Source: Zeus faber
Lineage: Eukaryota; Chordata; Actinopteri; Zeiformes; Zeidae
Direction: 5' to 3'
Assembly: GCA_960531495.1 (NCBI GenBank)
Contig: OY482850.1
Coordinates: forward strand, 591,343 to 655,342
DNA length: 64,000 nt
Numbering within the stretch: the first letter of the stretch is position 1; each line of letters starts with the position of its first letter. Below, one piece after another: positions 20,560-31,448 of the stretch. Below the pieces are notes generated by a model. That model saw only the letters and a list, made by a program, of their open reading frames with translations, was not told the DNA's origin and ran no database searches. A program made the position numbers and the translations under genes.

Positions 20560-21335
20560 CATTGTTGTCTGTGTTTCTGTACCGGAGGGCCTGAAAATGC
20601 CACTTGGGTGGCGTGTGGTAGGTGAAACTGCCACAGAAACATGACCATGAGAGGCCAAGGGACAGTTGCCAGCCTTGCACTAGGCAACTGGATCGTAGTG
20701 GAAGATTCCTGGAGCAAAGAGTTGGGATCTCCCAGGTGGCGAGGCCCATTCCAGGTGCTCTTAACAACAGTTTCAGCCATCAAGGTAGCTGAAAGAGCCA
20801 CATGAATTCACACCAGCCAGTGTAAGAAGATACCTGAACCAGCCTACCATTAGCGGAGGATGACGCCACGCAGTAGACCGTGGAATTCCTTCATATTTGC
20901 TCGCAGCAATTAACAAGACTCACTCAAATATGAACTAGCCATGGACTGCCTTTTGGTGAAGACTGGTGGATTATGTGTTACTCTTAATCTTATTGGTGAT
21001 ACATATGTGACTCTCAACAAGTGTGATAACTGCCTTAGAGACAATAAGAGATGCATTTGGATCGTCAGACTCTGCAGGGTACAGTTTCAATACTTGGTTA
21101 CATGACAAACTAGGCCCTTGGGGTGCTATGTTAGTTCAAGCGCTAATTCCAGTGCTGCTTGTATTTGGAATTGTGCTCTTTTTCTGTACTTTACCTTGAC
21201 CTATATAAGAGCATTAGAATACAGATGGATAGGGGGTAAAATAGAAGGGCAGATACAACATTATGCCCAACAGAAAATAAAGGATTCTGATGAGTTATGG
21301 GTTCCACCTTACAATCATGATCACTTTGATGTTTG
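20560..21335 (+). pseudogene. Endogenous retrovirus: integrase end and envelope tail fragments
   Basis: Near 20655-20850 pieces in two frames resemble the C-terminal domain of gammaretrovirus-like integrases (RWRGPFQVLLTT at about 20732-20767, then ERATWIH). After a gap, LLVKTGGLC (about 20949-20975) and a hydrophobic stretch in the region 21120-21200 resemble the end of a retroviral transmembrane envelope protein, followed by a short charged tail to a stop near 21335. The rest of pol and nearly all of env are deleted, and frames are broken. It cannot make a functional product. Confidence 0.65.
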
Positions 21336-22002
21336 AACTTTTTTCCTTTGGATATACACAGCTTGCTTATTCATATTTAGCAAAAAAAAAACAGCATTTA
21401 ACAATAATGTTGTGTTGATGATTGGTATTTTTAACATTGGAACACTGTGAACACAATGTTGAATGATGATTTAATGATTTATGAACTATATATGTTACGT
21501 TATATGAACTAATGAGAAAAAACATTCTATGTTCTATGTTATTTGGAAGGACAAAGAACAAAACTCAATATAGTGCATACGTATTTTTCCTTTTATTATG
21601 TGAGCATAGAATGCTCAGATGGGGTAATTGTGCTGTAAAAATGCCCTAAACATATTACTGTCACAATAATTAACTAAATTGTATTACCGGCAGCAAGGAG
21701 GCTCACTGGCTATATGAAGACTCAATTCGTGGAATAGGGATGACCTGACAATTTGACCTGGAGAGACAGAGTGTGATTCTCCTCGCCAACTGCTGTGGTG
21801 TCCGATCTTAGTGTATGAGTGTATCTGAGTGTTTTTTTTTCCCAAATATGTCCTGTAAACTGATCCTTGTACTTTATGTATAAAACCCAGACTGTGAGTG
21901 AGTGTCACTTCCAGCTGAAACGTGCGACAAGGCTGGAGGTCCTTCTGCAGAAGTGAATAAACCCTGCAAGACATCCTTCTGTCTGTGAGTCCTTAACACA
22001 AA
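21336..22002 (+). repeat. Probable 3' LTR of the endogenous retrovirus
   Basis: It lies right after the env tail. TATGTATAAAACCC (21875-21888) is a TATA box, GTGAATAAACCC (21952-21963) a poly(A) signal, and the end near 22002 reads CTTAACACA. The left edge is uncertain; TG-starting sites exist between 21340 and 21420. The junction on the right is with minus-strand gypsy sequence. Confidence 0.55.
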
Positions 22003-22019
22003 TTGCAACCACATCAAGC

Positions 22020-23216
22020 AGGGAGTGGTACTGCCGTCAGGCTATAGTTGCGGATGAACCTTCTGTAGGAGTTTGCGAACCCCAAGAACTGCTGCAATTT
22101 CTTCCTGGAGGTCATTCGACGACCGCCTGAACCTTAGCTGGGTCCATCTGCACATTCCCTTTAGCAATCACAAAGCCCAAGACCTTGGGCACATGGAATT
22201 CACACTTCTCGGCCTTTATGAACAGCTTTTTCTCCAGAAGCTTCTGGAGAACCCACTTGAGATGGTGGATGTGGTCCTGCTCAAATCTGGAGAACATAAG
22301 GATATCATCTAGGTAGACAAAAACAAATACCCTAATAAAAAAGGCTCTGAGAACATCATTCAGCATGGCCTGAAAGATTTCAGGAGCGTTGGTGAGACCA
22401 AAGGGCATGACCAGGTTGTCATATAGTCGCCTGGGGGTGTTGAAAGCCTTTTTCCATTCATCTCCCTCCTTGATGCGTACCAGATGATAAGCATTCCAGA
22501 CATCCAGGATGGTGAACATGGTTACCCGCTGCGGGAGTTTGAAAGCAGAAGATATGGGTGGAAGGGGATACCTGTTCTTCACCGTTATATTGCACAGATC
22601 ATGGTAGTCAGTGCAGGTTCTAAATGACTTGACCTTCATCCCCACAAAGAAGATGCCTGCTCCAGCTGGAGATGAAGACGGTCGAATAATACCTGCCGCC
22701 AGCAACTCCTCAGCATAGGCCTCCATGGCCTTCGTCTTGTCTGCCCCTCGGAGGCATAGAACCAGGAAGAAGCGCAATACTGCGGTCGTAGGGCTGATGA
22801 GGTGGAATGGAGGTGGACCGAGCTTTGTTGAACACCTCCTTCAGTGGCAAGTACTCAGGAGGTATCCCAGAGAGGTCAAGTAATTCTGTGGGAGGAGGAG
22901 AACTAGGGACGGGAGACAGAGCAGATCTGAGGCATACTGAGTTGCAATATGAACTCCATTGTAGAATGAAACATGTTCCCCAGTCAATCAATGGATAATG
23001 TGTCGGGAGCCAAGGGAAACCCAAGATCACTGATAGTCGAGAATCTATCAAGTGGAATTGAAGAATTTCATGATCGTTTCCTGATATGCTAAGATGTATA
23101 GGAACAGTACGATCAGTGATGTAGCAGAAAAGGTGACCATTGACAGCTCTGACGTTGATGGGTTTCAACACAGGCTCCCAGGGAATGCCCAGTTGCTCTG
23201 CCAGGAGGGAGTCCAA
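22020..23216 (-). pseudogene. Gypsy protease and reverse transcriptase, truncated
   Basis: On the minus strand the protease end (FHLIDSRLSVILGFPWLPTH near 23010-23070) runs into the spacer [17 protein letters not shown] (about 22790-22840). After a frame change, RT follows from 22777: [48 protein letters not shown] and the catalytic [10 protein letters not shown] (about 22297-22326). RT ends near 22040 in the connection region. RNase H and integrase are absent, and the break coincides with the retroviral LTR edge. Part of the RT frame is intact for 221 codons, but neither partner domain remains. Confidence 0.85.
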
Positions 23217-24276
23217 AATATTTGCATCAGCTCAATGCTCAATAGTCAATGAGCACCGACACGTGCGAGGCGGCTCGGCAAATCCCAGCTGAGCAAGGAG
23301 CAGGGGATGAGAGGGTCTTTCGGAGTGGATTGCATGGCTCACCAGTGCCCTCTAGTTGACTGATGAGCCCCTCCCTTTACCGGACTGATGGACACGCAAT
23401 GGCTGCCATGGCAACAGTAGAGACAGCAATTCTCCCTCCGGTGTCGCTGTAGTTCCGTTGGCGACAGGCTGGTCCTGCCAAGCTGCATGGGCTCCGCAGT
23501 TTCACTAAGGAAGCTTGAGGTAGAATCCGAAAAGGAACGAGGAAGCGATGCATGTGGTCGCGGACGACCTTTGGAATAACTGGGCAGCGCTCTCTCATGC
23601 CTCTGCTATATGAGAAGTCAGACAAAGGCCATGGTGATGAGAGTGTTCAGATCTGCCCGCGCTCGTCCTTGATGACATCAGAAAGCCTGTTGTAAAAGGC
23701 ATCAGCCAGGGATGAGGACTTCAAATCACTCTCTGCTGTGAGAGTCCAAAACTCATGGAAAAGTCTCCAGCCTCTCTGAACTAGGCTCAAAAGTCCATGA
23801 GCAGCCTCACGGCCATGTGTACCCTGGTTCAAGACCCTTCAGAAACTGTTAGAGAAGGCTGTCACCAAAGAGCAGAGGTCCGACTGCTTCTCCCACTCGG
23901 TGGTACCCCAGTCCCGAGCCCTACCCATGAGCTGGGTGACCATGAAACCTACTTGTGACCTCTTGGTGGGATACGTGAGGGGTTGCAGTTCAAAAGTTAA
24001 CGAGCAGAGCTCTGACAGGTATCTGGAGAGGCATCTTGGAGTGGAGAGGTGAGGTACCGGACTGGAAATGGCACAAGTAGTGGTAGATGATGATGCAGCA
24101 GCCATTATTTGACTGACCAGAGAGAGCTGTTAGATCCGGTTGCAGAGAGCCTCCAATTGTTCATCATGGCGTGCGGAAGATTCCTGGAGGGCCCACGCAT
24201 TGGCGGTGAGTTGTTGCTCATGTTGGTGGAGAGCACAAGCCTGTGGCGGCTGGGTTCATTTCTGGCCAGATTGTAC
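23217..24276 (-). pseudogene. Gypsy gag, decayed
   Basis: Traces in two frames: LTYPTKRSQVGFMVTQLMGR and ARDWGTTEWEK (about 23895-23985), then DAFYNRLSDVIKDE (about 23650-23700), typical of chromodomain-gypsy gag. The zinc knuckle region (about 23390-23450) no longer shows CCHC spacing. Several stops. Confidence 0.75.
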
Positions 24277-24501
24277 TGTTACACTCATTGCCTCAGAATG
24301 GATGTGAACCCATAAGCCTGATACAAAAATAATCAGGTAAGATTTTTTTATTCCAAAAAACAGGCAGAGAATCAGGGTCCAGGGAAACAGGCCGAGAATC
24401 AGGGTCCAGGGAATCAGGCAGAGGTTTGGACGGAAGGTACAGCAAACAGGTGGTAGTGCAGGAGAGCTCAGCGTAAGGCTAACCCTAACCCCCACATGAC
24501 A
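24277..24501 (-). repeat. 5' LTR of the minus-strand gypsy element
   Basis: On the minus strand it starts TGTCATGTGGGGG and ends AGTGTAACA, followed by GTACAATCTGGCCA as at 11844. About 225 bp, shorter than the LTR at 11436-11843; an internal direct repeat of CAGGGTCCAGGGAA (about 24373 and 24403) is visible. Confidence 0.7.
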
Positions 24502-25689
24502 AGTAACTGATTACATGTTGTACTAAACCGCAAAACTGATTACATGTTGTACTGAACAACAAATATTCAAGGTATATGTATTAAAAACCTTTTTTCTTTA
24601 TTGTATGCTAAAAAACCCAAAAGATAAGGGGGGCATGAAAATAATAAAAATAACTTAGTGTCTTGCAGAAAACTGCAAAAATTCCAAAACTTCCTATTAA
24701 CAAGACTGTGATTGGTTCCCTGCCCTGAAAGGGGCAGGACATGTACTCGACGGAGGGAAAATCTTGGGTACATAAAGAAGTCCGAAAGAACAGTTTGTCA
24801 GTTGGTCTCCAGAGCCACTCACTGTTTATTGCTGTACTCAACTATCAGATACACATACAATAATCTTTTTTGCATCAGACTGCTCGGTTCCAATGTTTTT
24901 TCTTCCACGTTTTTGAGGCCAGAACAGACAGAAATGTTGTCTTGAGATCCAGACTTTTTACTGCCGCAGGTCTGTACCTTCTTGGTCATGACAATTGGCA
25001 AGCCCAAGCCAGGAGCGAAAAGACGATGAGGACAGAGCACCTGCACCTCAGAGACACAACTGGCACAACAAGAGCTGTTTTTTCTGCAAATTTGTTTGTC
25101 TGAGTGCAGGACTCCACCCAGGTTGCCGGTATCGGAAAAGTCTCTTCTCCACAAACTTAAAATACTGACCATGTTAAAAAATTACTGTAATTATTAACTG
25201 AATCAGAAAAAGGAACTTACACATAGACTAATGCATATAAGTTATGTGCATGTGTGTTATGAAAAAACATGGTGTGGAAAGTATGAGGGATTCTCTGTTG
25301 AATGTTGCTATAATTGGTTGGTGTGTGGTTTGTCTGGTATATGCTGGAGGATTGGTTTGACTAACACTAACCACTGCCAAATGCACAGAAGAACCATAGG
25401 GAAATGGTGCAAAAAACAGCATGTCCGTAGTACGTTAGTTTCAGTTACAGCACTAAGCAGAGAAGTTTGTTGTGTATTTGATGAAATCTATTGGCAGGTT
25501 TATTGTGCTTATTGTAAACAGAGTAGTATACAGAGGTTTGTTATCAAGTAGAAGATTCCCTGGTCTAGTAAGAGACAACGGCGTGTATGTTATAATTAGT
25601 CTGAGACTGAGCAGAGCCCAGATGAGGGTAAACATACAGCTCATCAGAGTGGTCGTCACAAAGTAATTACATATGTCTTTCTAGTGTTG
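24502..25689. other. Unassigned sequence, possibly retroviral
   Basis: No domain is recognised. A 117-codon minus frame (24819-25172) with several cysteines and a 106-codon plus frame (25231-25551) have no family resemblance. A GGGTACATAAAGAAG stretch (24766-24780) could be a promoter of an old LTR. Treated as unexplained. Confidence 0.35.
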
Positions 25690-26453
25690 TGTAAATGCAT
25701 AGAGAAAGAAAGCCAGACGGGTAGAAGATAAAGTTCAAGAAGAACTTAGGTCGACACGACTACTGTGGATACCGCTCCCTGTCCTGTATCATCGCAGCCA
25801 TATGCTGCGACGTCCAAAGTGAAGGAGAGGACTGAATTGGCAGGGAGTCGATTGAATTGATAAAGTTCAAGAGGAACTTATAACTACTACGGCATAACTA
25901 CTGTCAATACTGTTCTTCATCCCGTGTTGTCCCAAGTAAAGGAGAGGACTGTACGGCCAGGGAGTTTAAGAATTTGCCTCAGGGAGAGGTAATCTCGTGT
26001 GTAGCTAGAGAGCGTTAGGGCGGCGACACTGGGCAAAGAAAATTGTATATACTGTGAGTGCTTGTGAATATTGCTAGTATAATAATAAAATATTATAGTA
26101 TAATAAAATATATAGATAGTAAAATAAGTTGTGTGTCTGCGATTAAGCTAGAAGACTATATATGAACCACCTGGAGTGTGTGGAGTGTCAGGAGGAACAC
26201 ACAGAGATAATTAGAACAATCAACATAGGTGTGAAAGGATATCTGGCATTATTTGGATGAACATTGTTCATAACTGTGGATCGCTGCGTTACTAGCATTG
26301 GCTAGGAAGTGAAAAAAAGGGGATTGTAGGCGCCGTCACACCTTATATAGTTGGGAAAAGTATTAATAAAAGGTCTGCATACGTGAGACTATTCCCAAAT
26401 CAGAGTGGCTGTCTAACTTACAAGCTGAAAGATAAATGAGAGTTAATTGACAA
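25690..26453 (+). mobile_element. Retrovirus-like leader with hairpin repeats
   Basis: Two direct repeats of about 130 bp start at about 25730 and 25862. Each opens with a perfect 6-bp hairpin (AAGTTC, loop AAGAA or AAGAG, GAACTT), continues through a GATACCGC/CAATACTG box and ends with GGAGAGGACTG and CAGGGAGT. The hairpin-plus-box arrangement resembles the leader at 62290-62733. Downstream the sequence is AT-rich and non-coding, with AATAAAA motifs (26086, 26364). Confidence 0.5.
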
Positions 26454-26990
26454 AGAACACTTTAGCGAGGATGAAGTCTTTACACCAGAACAGAATAGCG
26501 GGAAGGGGAACCCAGAGGCAAGGGGTAAACTCAGACACTTTATGCTAGAACAAAGATACAATTAAGAGGAGGGTGTGAAGCACTGGCAGGATGGGTGGCT
26601 GATAAATCAAAAAATTGGCAAATTACCAAATTTGTTAATTTAACCGAAGTAAAAGAGGATTTCCAAAACGTTGCCTGGTGGCAAGCGTTGTGTTACTTGT
26701 GGACCCCAAGAATGCAAGCACAAGTATGAGAACAGTTTGTAACAATCCAAATGCGGTAGCCACCATCCCATTAAACCCAATATTAAGGGTACCGGAGGGG
26801 TTTGGAGGGCCGTGACAGACAGACTCCAAATCCAAGACTGAGTATGACCGTCAGTCTTAGGAAAGTCAGGTGGGAGACAGGCAAGTGGACACCTATAGTC
26901 AGACACCCCCATAGGAGACGGTCAGTAACGTTAGAATATAAGCCCACGGGAGGGAATAAATTCAAAGCTGGAGTCACCGCAGGAAAATAA
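26454..26990 (+). pseudogene. Gag-like fragment of a retrovirus-like element
   Basis: Broken frames give ALAGWVADKSKNWQITKFVN and NVAWWQALCYLWTP (about 26578-26725), hydrophobic text of the style of a retroviral capsid, then a basic stretch to a stop at 26990. No zinc knuckle or major homology region is recognisable, so the assignment rests on context and is weak. Confidence 0.35.
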
Positions 26991-27580
26991 TTGTACTAAT
27001 TAGAACAAGGGAACAAGACGACAAACTAGAAATACTCAGGTCTCTAGCAAGCAGCAAGACAAGGCTATATGGGGGCTGGCCATGGGAGGAGGAGAGGGGG
27101 GTCAGCAGACGGCAGGGGAAAGGGGTCCACAGCGGAGCTTATCATAATGTGCCTTCTGGATATCAAAAAACAAATTCAAAACTGCATGAAAAAAATGGCA
27201 TGACAGAATCCCGCGATGGCCAAAAGAGGGCAGTTTTAACATGGCGCATTTTAACAAGATGGAGACGAACGTAAAACATCACAAAGACACAGGTGATAAG
27301 GGGGCAGGGAAAAGAACAAAAGAAAGGGAAGTGCTAGGTTGGTTCAGACAACAGGGAAGCAATCACCAACAAACAGTTACAGCAATATGAAAGATAATGA
27401 CGGAGGAGCCAGAGAAGGAGTGAAAGGAAAAGGGAAAGAAAATGAAGGTCAGAGGTCCCATCCCACAGCTCCCACTTATTCAAAGGAATAATGGGGAGCG
27501 CAACGCTTCTTGGCAACCGGAACCAGAAGTGTTGCTTGGCACGGCCCCTTGTGGTCGCCTGCACATGTGATAACGCTCAT
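26991..27580. other. Unassigned, no gene seen
   Basis: Purine-rich, with poly-A interruptions and no domain. It may be the eroded continuation of the retrovirus-like element. Confidence 0.35.
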
Positions 27581-27589
27581 GTTAGCATT

Positions 27590-27680
27590 AATTTAGTCTC
27601 ATCAAAAATGAATCAGCAGTGATCTTCTACGACTGTGATGCACTCGTGGATATTAAAAATTCCCTGAAAGTAAAATTTTT
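27590..27680 (+). mobile_element. Left piece of the LINE split by the gypsy insertion
   Basis: The text TCTACGACTGTGATGCACTC to AAATTTTT reads on naturally into GGACATAGGACATCCGCGG at 32803 if the gypsy element is taken out. Together they look like the 5' region of a CR1/Rex1-type LINE. This is inferred from reading continuity and the 5-bp duplication. Confidence 0.45.
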
Positions 27681-28032
27681 TGTTAAGGGGGTATGCTGAG
27701 TGAACCCAGGTGCAGAGAACAAGGCAGAGGCGAGGTGGCAAAAATAGAGGTTTACTCAAAACAAGTACAAAAACTGGGCAAAAACAAATAAGAAGTCTCG
27801 GGAGCTTGGAACAAGAGCGTTGTCATGAGGTTAGACAAACTCAAGACTGAGTGCCCGAGGACACAAACGACAGGGTCTAAATAGGGACGACCAAACGAGA
27901 CACAGGTGAAACATATAACCTAATGAGGCAGGGTAATCAGGAACAGAAATAGGTGAAGCAGAGCAACCTTGAAAAGGCAGTACTGGCGGCATCTAGTGGC
28001 TGATGCTGGTAGGACCCGGGCGAACCCTGACA
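27681..28032 (-). repeat. 3' LTR of the complete gypsy element
   Basis: TGTCAGGG...CTTAACA on the minus strand. The G-run next to it (complement of GGACCCCCCCCGTCTAGG at 28033-28050) is the polypurine tract that primes plus-strand synthesis. The chromodomain frame runs into this LTR before stopping. Confidence 0.93.
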
Positions 28033-28419
28033 GGACCCCCCCCGTCTAGGAACGGCTCCCGACGTTCCTCCAGGGAGTGTCGGGTGGCGACGGCGGAAAT
28101 CCTGGATCAGAGAGGGGTCCAGGATATCCCGGGCCGGAACCCAGGAGCGCTCCTCCGGCCCGTAACCCTCCCAGTCCACCAGGTATTGCAGGGCCCCGCG
28201 GACCCGGTGGGAGTTCAGGAGCCGGCGGACCGTGTAGGCGGGCTGACCGTCGATGATGCGAGGCGCCGGAGGAGGCCTCGTGGTGGGCGCCAAGGTGCTG
28301 GTGACCACCGGTCGGAGCCGCGACACGTGGAAGGTGGGGTTTATCCTCATGGACCTGGGGAGCAGAAGACGGTATGCGGCAGGATTGACGCGCCGCAACG
28401 ATCTTGAAGGGCCCAACAT
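28003..28419 (-). pseudogene. Pol C-terminus with chromodomain (complete gypsy element)
   Basis: Frame-shifted from the integrase segment. Shows [13 protein letters not shown], then [18 protein letters not shown] and the chromodomain [20 protein letters not shown] (about 28120-28185), with IQDFRRRHP after it. The [11 protein letters not shown] motif is the aromatic-cage region. The open frame continues past the polypurine tract into the LTR, to 27937. Confidence 0.85.
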
Positions 28420-29701
28420 ACCGTGGCGCGAGCTTGCGTGACTCCACCCGTAATGGAAGGTCCCTGGCGGACAGCCAGACCCTCTGGCCTGGACGGAGCA
28501 TAGGCGCTGGTCTGCGCCGTCGGTTGGCCTGGATCTGCTGCTGCCGGGATGTCCTCAGCAGGGCCTGACGAGCCCTCTGCCAGGTCCGTCGGCACCGCTG
28601 GACGAACCGCTGGGCTGACGGCACTCCCACCTCCGCCTCCTGCTCCTGAAACAAAGGAGGTACGTACCCGAACTGGCACTCAAACGGGGACATGCCAGTG
28701 GAAGAGCAGCGCAGAGTGTTGTGAGCGTATTCCGCCCACACTAGATGGTCGCTCCAGGAGGCAGGGTTGGAGGACACGAGGCACCTCAGTGTTGTCTCCA
28801 GGTCCTGGTTGACCCGCTCCGTCTGGCCATTGGATTGCGGGTGGAAACCGGAGGACAGGCTGACGGAGGCGCCGAGGAGCTGGTGGAATGTTTTCCAGAA
28901 CCGGGATGCAAACTGCGGACCACGGTCTGACACCACGTCCAGGGGCAGGCCGAACACCCTGAAAACGTGCTGCACCATGAGCTCAGCAGTCTCCAGAGCT
29001 GAGGGGAGCTTGGGCAGAGGAATAAAGCGGCAAGCCTTGGAGAACCGATCCACAACGACAAAGATGACGGTGTGGCCCCAAGACGGTGGAATGCCGGTGA
29101 TGAAGTCCACTAAGAGGTGTGACCAGGGCCGACTGGGGATGGGAAGGGGATGCAGCAGCCCCATGGGATGTGACCGGGGGTTCTTGTTCTGGGTGCAGAT
29201 GGTGCAGGCAGCGACGAAGGACCGGACGTCCTGCTCCATGGTAGGCCACCAGAAACGCCTGCGGAGGAACTCGAGGGTCCTGGAGATCCCCGGGTGGCCA
29301 GTGAGGCGGGATGAATGCCCCCATTGCAGGACTTGTGATCGGACAGCCTTCGGGACAAACAGGTGACCCGGGGGCCCGTTGCCGGGATCCGCCTCCCTCC
29401 TTTGGGTCTGCCGGACCTGCGTCTCGATTCCCCAGCGGACCGGAGCCAAGATGCAGGAGCTCTGGAGAATGGGCTCGGGGAGTTCAACCAGCTCAGGAGG
29501 GTCGAACTGTCTGGAGAGAGCGTCGGGCTTGAGGTTCTTGGACCCGGGACGATACGACAGGATGAAGTTGAACCGATTGAAGAACAAGGCCCATCGGGCT
29601 TGACGGGAGTTGAGGCGTTTGGCATCCTGAATGTATGTCAGGTTCTTGTGGTCGGTCCAGAAGACAAATGGTGTTGGGCCCCCTCCAGCCAGTGCCGCCA
29701 C
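28046..29701 (-). pseudogene. RNase H end and integrase (complete gypsy element)
   Basis: A 551-codon open frame. [20 protein letters not shown] ends RNase [11 protein letters not shown] and CTICTQNK form the H2C2 zinc region (about 29170-29330). The catalytic triad lies in [10 protein letters not shown] (about 29088-29117), [11 protein letters not shown] (about 28910-28943) and [13 protein letters not shown] (about 28800-28838). The frame leaves the true product near 28410; from there the translation is out of phase. The integrase core itself has no stop. Confidence 0.88.
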
Positions 29702-30876
29702 TCCTCCAACGCCAGTTTGACTGCCAGTATTTCCCGGTTCCCTATGTCATAGTTCCGTTCCGCTGGGGTGAGGCGACGGGAGAAGAAAGCACATGGATGG
29801 AGCTTCTTGTCGTGAGTCATTTGGGACAAAACGGCCCCCACTCCCACATTGGAAGCATCAACCTCCACCACGAAGGGTAGGGTAGGCTCTGGTGTGGCCA
29901 GGACAGGGGCAGCGGTGAACCGCGTCTTGAGACCCCTGAACGCCCCCTCAGCCTCCGCAGTCCAGGCGAAGAGGGCTGTGGATGTCCTAGTGAGGGCGGT
30001 GAGGGGAGCCGCCACAGTGCTAAAACCCCGAATGAATCGCCTGTAAAAATTGGCAAACCCGAGGAAGCGCTGCACTTGTTTGACCGAGGTGGGTGGTGGC
30101 CAGTCCCGGACGGCTTCGGTCTTGGCAGGATCCATCTGGACGTGACCCTCGGTGATGACAAACCCCAGGAACTGAACGGTGGTGGCGTGGAACTCACTCT
30201 TCTCCAGCTTCACATAGAGGCCATTGGCGAGCAGGCGGTGAAGGACCTGTCTCACATGCTGTATGTGTTCGGGAAGGGTCCTGGAGAAGATGAGGATGTC
30301 ATCGATGTAGACGAACACGGAGCGGTTGAGAAACTCACGGAGGACGTCGTTTACAAAGGCCTGGAAGACAGCGGGAGCATTGGCCAATCCAAAAGGCATG
30401 ACCAGGTATTCATAATGGCCGGTAGGTGTGTTGAAGGCGGTCTTCCACTCATCCCCCTCGCGGACGCGGACGAGACTGTATGCGTTTCCAAGATCGAGTT
30501 TGGTGAAGATGGTGGCTCCTTGCAGTTGCTCGAAAGATGTGGACATGAGAGGAAGGGGGTAGCGATTCTTGACCGTGATCTTGTTCAGACCACGGTAATC
30601 AATGCAGGGACGCAGGCCGCCATCCTTCTTACCCACGAAGAAAAACCCTGCGCCCGCCGGGGAGGTAGAAGGGCGGATGAAACCTGAGGTGAGCGCCCCC
30701 CGGATGTACTCCTCCATGGCTGTAGTCTCAGGGGCAGAGAGAGAGAAGAGACGTCCTCGAGGAGGGCAGGTGCCAGGCAGAAGGTCGATGGCGCAGTCAT
30801 AGGACCGATGGGGAGGAAGCGTGGTGGCCCGTCTCTTGCTGAAGACCTCCCTCAGATCGGCATACTCGTGGGGCAC
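29638..30876 (-). pseudogene. Reverse transcriptase and RNase H (complete gypsy element)
   Basis: A 412-codon open frame starting inside pol. [20 protein letters not shown] precedes [56 protein letters not shown] and the catalytic [11 protein letters not shown] (about 30300-30332) are all present. LQR-type [15 protein letters not shown] is the connection. RNase H has [17 protein letters not shown] (about 29830-29880) and [21 protein letters not shown] frame change near 29655 separates the remaining RNase H part. No key RT residue is missing. Confidence 0.9.
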
Positions 30877-31074
30877 TCGTGAAAACTCGGGATGGATGGG
30901 ACCTTGAATACGGACTGGAGCCAGGACACGGACAGGAACTCCAGAGTGGGCAGGGGCTTGGGAAGGGGCCCGAGCTTGGACACGGACTGGAGACTCGAGA
31001 GGGTGAGAAGACGGACTAGAACGAAGACAGGTGTTGTGGTAGGCAGGGCCCCATTCGGTGAGACGCCCGGAGGC

Positions 31075-31448
31075 TCAGTCCAGATGTGGGTTGTGACGGG
31101 CTAGCCATGGGTAGCCCAGGACCAGTGGAAACTCAGGAGAGTGGATGAGGTGGAGCTGGATTACCTCTGAATGTTTTCCCTCCAGTGACAGCCAAAGGGG
31201 GGCGGTGAGATGGCACACGCAACCGGAACCCAGTGGTCTTCCATCCAGGGCTGTCACCGTGAGAGGGTGCTCTAGAGGTGCCAGAGGGAGCTTTAGGGCC
31301 TTTGCTAGCCCTACATCCAGGAAGCTACCTGCCGGAATCCACCATAGCTTGGAGGGAGTGATGTTGATCTCCCCAGGCGAGGGAGGCAGCCAGCAGACCC
31401 TGGTCGCCTCGAGCTCGGGAGAGAAGGTTGGCCTCGTCGCAGTTCTCC
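31075..31448 (-). pseudogene. Protease segment (complete gypsy element), broken
   Basis: Active-site text MVDSG is read near 31345-31360, but the next conserved block (FLDVGLAKALKLPLAPLEHP) lies in another frame, so the enzyme is interrupted right after its catalytic Asp-Ser-Gly. LIHSPEFPLVLGYPWLARHN follows and the frame ends with a stop at about 31075. The stretch from there to 30880 (ASGRLTEWG..., [17 protein letters not shown]) links to RT. Confidence 0.75.

Noticed and set aside
24478-24493. Telomere-like CTAACCCTAACCC
   Set aside because: Only two units inside an LTR.
24819-25172. 117-codon cysteine-containing minus frame
   Set aside because: No domain or conserved spacing, and it lies in probable retroviral debris.
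28767-29752. Long plus-strand frames opposite the complete gypsy pol (also 30076-30687 and 14115-14594 minus)
   Set aside because: Shadows of GC-rich pol coding on the other strand.
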